Assembly: GCF_038019025.1 (NCBI RefSeq)
Contig: NZ_CP150496.1
Coordinates: 2,062,001-2,126,000, forward strand
Reading direction: 5' to 3'
DNA from: Polaribacter marinaquae
GTDB lineage: Bacteria > Bacteroidota > Bacteroidia > Flavobacteriales > Flavobacteriaceae
DNA length: 64,000 nucleotides
This document shows, piece by piece, positions 61,905 to 64,000 of the stretch. The translations under genes and the position numbers were made by a program. The notes under the pieces were generated by a model, which did no database searches, was not told where the DNA came from, and saw nothing but the letters and a program-made list of their open reading frames with translations. The first letter of the stretch is position 1. Every line of letters begins with the position of its first letter.

Positions 61905-63047
61905 ATGATAAACAAACGCCTTTTAATTAAAAACTTACTTTCTCATAATGATGAGAATAGTTTTTATGATAAAAAGCAAAGATTATCTTTAAATAGAAAA
62001 GACGGGAAAGCGAAATTTTTAAAACATATATGTGCACTTTCTAATTCGAATCCTTTTAATAATTCTTACATTGTTATTGGGGTAGAAGATGAAGAAAATA
62101 AGATTTTAGGTGTAGATTTTTTTGATGACAGTAAAATACAAAATCTTGTAAATGCTTATGTAACAAATCCGCCAAAAATTGCATATGAAAATGTTCGTTT
62201 TCCTAGTTTACCTCGACATAAAGTTATTGGTTTGGTTACAATTTATCCAAATAACTTAATAGCTTCTCTATCAAAAAAAACATGGAAATATAATAAAGGA
62301 ACCATTTTTTATCGAAGTGGAAGTATTTCGATGCCTTTTCTTGGCGAAAATTTCGAATTAAGGGATAGAAACAAAGATGTTGTTGCAGCTATAGAAAAAA
62401 ATGCAAGTAATAATATTGAGTTAACTTTAAATGGAGTTTTCGATTTTATAAACAATCACAAATCTAAATACAATCCTCAATACAAAGTTTTTAATGAACA
62501 ATTTGTGCTTTGTTGGGCAGGAGAAAAAAAAGTAATTAATAACGAAATTTACTATTCTAGAGTAGATATAGAATTAATTAACGAGCAAGTTCAGTTGTTT
62601 TTCTCTGCTTTAGATGATGTTAAAATTACGTATAATAATAATTCATTTATTATAACAGAATTTATTTTTCTAGGATTAGAAAAGCAAGAAAAATATTATC
62701 CGTTAGAAAAAACAATAATTCATTTTAAAGAAAATGGCAGACACGATATTGTAAATGACTTTTTGTTTGAACCACCTGTTTTTAATAATAAAGTTATGAT
62801 ACATATTTATAATAATTGCAATTTAATTGTTAGAAAATTATCAGAAAATAGACGGTTATCTGTTACAGAACACGAAGATGTTTTAAGATTGCCAACTAAT
62901 TATTTAATTTGTTATTTACATGGTTTTCTAGATGCTGAAGAAAATTTAAAAAAAGCTAAAAGCTATATTAAAAGTTTAGAAAATAAATCTACTTATATAA
63001 AATATAAAGAAACTTTGCGTGTTATTAGAAAATTAAAATACGCATAG
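61905..63047 (+). CDS. AlbA_2/Schlafen-type ATP-binding protein
   Basis: 380 residues. The N-terminal half holds the AlbA_2 domain (FLKHICALSNSNP, SYIVIGVEDEENKILGV, VNAYVTNPPKIAYE), found in Schlafen-like and transcriptional-regulator-like proteins. The C-terminal half (about 150-380) is a mixed alpha/beta region of unknown type. Some relatives are nucleases or defence-linked; no other defence gene is adjacent here. The start overlaps the aldo-keto reductase region by 1 bp of spacing, so it is translated with that operon. Confidence 0.8.
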   Translation: MINKRLLIKNLLSHNDENSFYDKKQRLSLNRKDGKAKFLKHICALSNSNPFNNSYIVIGVEDEENKILGVDFFDDSKIQNLVNAYVTNPPKIAYENVRFPSLPRHKVIGLVTIYPNNLIASLSKKTWKYNKGTIFYRSGSISMPFLGENFELRDRNKDVVAAIEKNASNNIELTLNGVFDFINNHKSKYNPQYKVFNEQFVLCWAGEKKVINNEIYYSRVDIELINEQVQLFFSALDDVKITYNNNSFIITEFIFLGLEKQEKYYPLEKTIIHFKENGRHDIVNDFLFEPPVFNNKVMIHIYNNCNLIVRKLSENRRLSVTEHEDVLRLPTNYLICYLHGFLDAEENLKKAKSYIKSLENKSTYIKYKETLRVIRKLKYA

Positions 63048-63165
63048 TAACTTGTATAAAACTATCAATTACCGTTATGGTAATATGGCTTTCATATTTA
63101 TTGTAATGCAATTTTGTTAAATATTCATTTATACTTCTTTTTTTCTCTATAATCATAAAAATTAA

Positions 63166-63177
63166 TCACTTATGTGA
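63166..63177. promoter_or_regulatory. Perfect 12-bp palindrome TCAC-N4-GTGA upstream of nirB
   Basis: TCACTTATGTGA, centred about 60 bp before the expected transcription start of nirB. The position suits an activator of the Crp/Fnr type; the sequence is only loosely similar to known boxes. Confidence 0.35.
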
Positions 63178-63204
63178 AATAATTAATATTCTACATTTAT
63201 AAAT

Positions 63205-63226
63205 TAAGTATAAATACTTAGTTTTG
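63205..63226 (+). promoter_or_regulatory. nirB -7 box overlapped by a 16-bp palindrome
   Basis: TAGTTTTG (63219-63226) matches TAnnTTTG. It overlaps TAAGTATAAATACTTA (63205-63220), a palindrome that would place a repressor on the promoter. Confidence 0.45.
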
Positions 63227-63244
63227 TTTTTAAAATACGTAATT

Positions 63245-64000
63245 ATGAAAACAATAATTGTTGTAGGAAATGGTATGGTTGGTTATAAGTTTTGTGAAAA
63301 ATTTGTAAACCAATCTCAAAACAAAGAATTTAAAATTATTGTTTTTGGTGAAGAACCAAGACCTGCATACGACAGGGTTCATTTAAGCGAATATTTTGAA
63401 AACAAAGATGCTAAAGCCTTAGAAATGGCTCCACTTGCTTGGTATGAACAAAATAATATCGATTTAATTACAAATACTAGAGTTACAGATATCAGCAGGA
63501 ATTCTAAAACAATAACTACTACTGATGATACTAAATATACTTACGATTATTTAGTATTGGCAACAGGATCTTCTGCATTTGTGCCACCCATAAAAGGCAT
63601 AGAAAAAGAGGGTGTTTTTGTGTATAGAACAATCGAAGATTTAGAGGCCACTATGAATTATGTAGCCAAATTAAAATCTACAGGAACACAGAAAAAAGCA
63701 GCTATTTTAGGAGGTGGTTTATTGGGTTTAGAAGCTGCAAAGGCCTTAGTAGATATGGGTTTGGAAACTGCTGTTGTAGAATTTGCGCCTAGATTAATGC
63801 CAAGACAATTAAATAATGATGCCAGTAAATCACTTCAAAAAAAACTAGAAGCATTAGGTATTGAAATTTTACTTAGTAAAGCTACACAACAATTAATAGG
63901 AGAGAAATTTATAACAGGAATGCAATTTTCTGAAGAGGAAACTGTTCCTTTTGATATGTTATTGGTTTCAGCAGGAATTAGACCAAGAGATGAATTGGCT
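63245..64000 (+). CDS. nirB: NAD(P)H-nitrite reductase large subunit NirB, 3' end outside the window
   Basis: 252 codons are visible, open to the window end. The N-terminal FAD domain begins MKTIIVVGNGMVGYKF and has the nitrite reductase-type RPAYDRVHLSEYF and LATGSSAFVPPI. The second nucleotide motif is AILGGGLLGLEAAKAL. This is the FAD/NAD(P)H part of the assimilatory nitrite reductase; the Fe-S/siroheme part would follow downstream. An NADH oxidase or rubredoxin reductase is less likely given the DRVHLSEYF wording. Confidence 0.88.
   Translation, partial: MKTIIVVGNGMVGYKFCEKFVNQSQNKEFKIIVFGEEPRPAYDRVHLSEYFENKDAKALEMAPLAWYEQNNIDLITNTRVTDISRNSKTITTTDDTKYTYDYLVLATGSSAFVPPIKGIEKEGVFVYRTIEDLEATMNYVAKLKSTGTQKKAAILGGGLLGLEAAKALVDMGLETAVVEFAPRLMPRQLNNDASKSLQKKLEALGIEILLSKATQQLIGEKFITGMQFSEEETVPFDMLLVSAGIRPRDELA

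Noticed and set aside
61905..63047. Anti-phage defence island around the AlbA_2 protein
   Set aside because: Only one such gene is present and its operon partners are ordinary reductases; there are no restriction, toxin or other defence genes nearby.
1..64000. CRISPR arrays, tRNA or rRNA genes, insertion sequences, prophage
   Set aside because: Reading both strands showed no regularly spaced repeats, no cloverleaf-like or rRNA-like segments and no transposase or phage structural genes.

Overview
The window looks like the chromosome of a marine member of the Flavobacteriaceae (Bacteroidota), of the Polaribacter/Tenacibaculum type. Supporting signs are very AT-rich DNA, TonB-linked outer-membrane proteins, lipoproteins, GLPGLI-family and IPExxxVDY-family proteins, choice-of-anchor B and MbnP/MbnH proteins, a three-subunit succinate dehydrogenase, and promoters of the Bacteroidota TAnnTTTG -7 type. 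I saw no rRNA, tRNA, CRISPR array, insertion sequence or prophage. The species is inferred and was not checked by a search.

Layout. 1-5.2 kb: the 3' part of a TonB-dependent receptor, an SGNH/GDSL esterase lipoprotein and an M43 metalloprotease. 5.4-12.5 kb: the SUF Fe-S assembly genes (sufA-like, sufB, sufC, sufD and a detached sufS), with a serine hydrolase and a small membrane protein lying between sufD and sufS. 12.6-17 kb: a four-gene surface operon (choice-of-anchor B, seven-repeat propeller, MbnP-like, MbnH-like di-heme protein). 17-22.7 kb: thiL, a regulator/outer-membrane barrel pair and an alpha/beta hydrolase. 22.7-26.2 kb: brnQ, an AraC regulator, a structured intergenic element, a 31-residue Cys peptide, an AhpD-like protein and a cupredoxin-like protein. 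26.3-29.6 kb: a second MbnP/MbnH operon, headed by a small Cys protein with no ATG, GTG or TTG start and ended by a Cys-rich outer-membrane protein. 29.7-38 kb: hydrolase, sugar kinase, Xaa-Pro aminopeptidase, DEAD-box helicase, a sortilin/BNR-repeat protein and a DUF6973-like protein. 38.2-41.7 kb: sdhCAB. 41.7-47.6 kb: two small XRE regulators, a 14-bp inverted repeat, a secreted 83-residue acidic protein, two GLPGLI proteins and a large outer-membrane barrel. 47.6-53.2 kb: RNase H and purN opposite acpP-fabF-rnc-IPExxxVDY-pyk. 53.4-64 kb: an M28 peptidase, a CBS protein, a GIDE-like membrane protein with an in-frame TAG, a zinc-ribbon/HNH pair, a short SSB, two lipoproteins, an SDR-AKR-AlbA_2 operon and the 5' part of nirB.

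The most unusual items are: (a) the regulator/peptide/GLPGLI/barrel block at 41.7-47.6 kb; (b) the two diverged MbnP/MbnH pairs, one lacking the Trp motif, with an easily missed Cys protein at the head of the other operon; (c) the structured element plus Cys microprotein at 24.9-25.3 kb; and (d) the GIDE-like gene, whose reading frame continues for 40 codons past a TAG.
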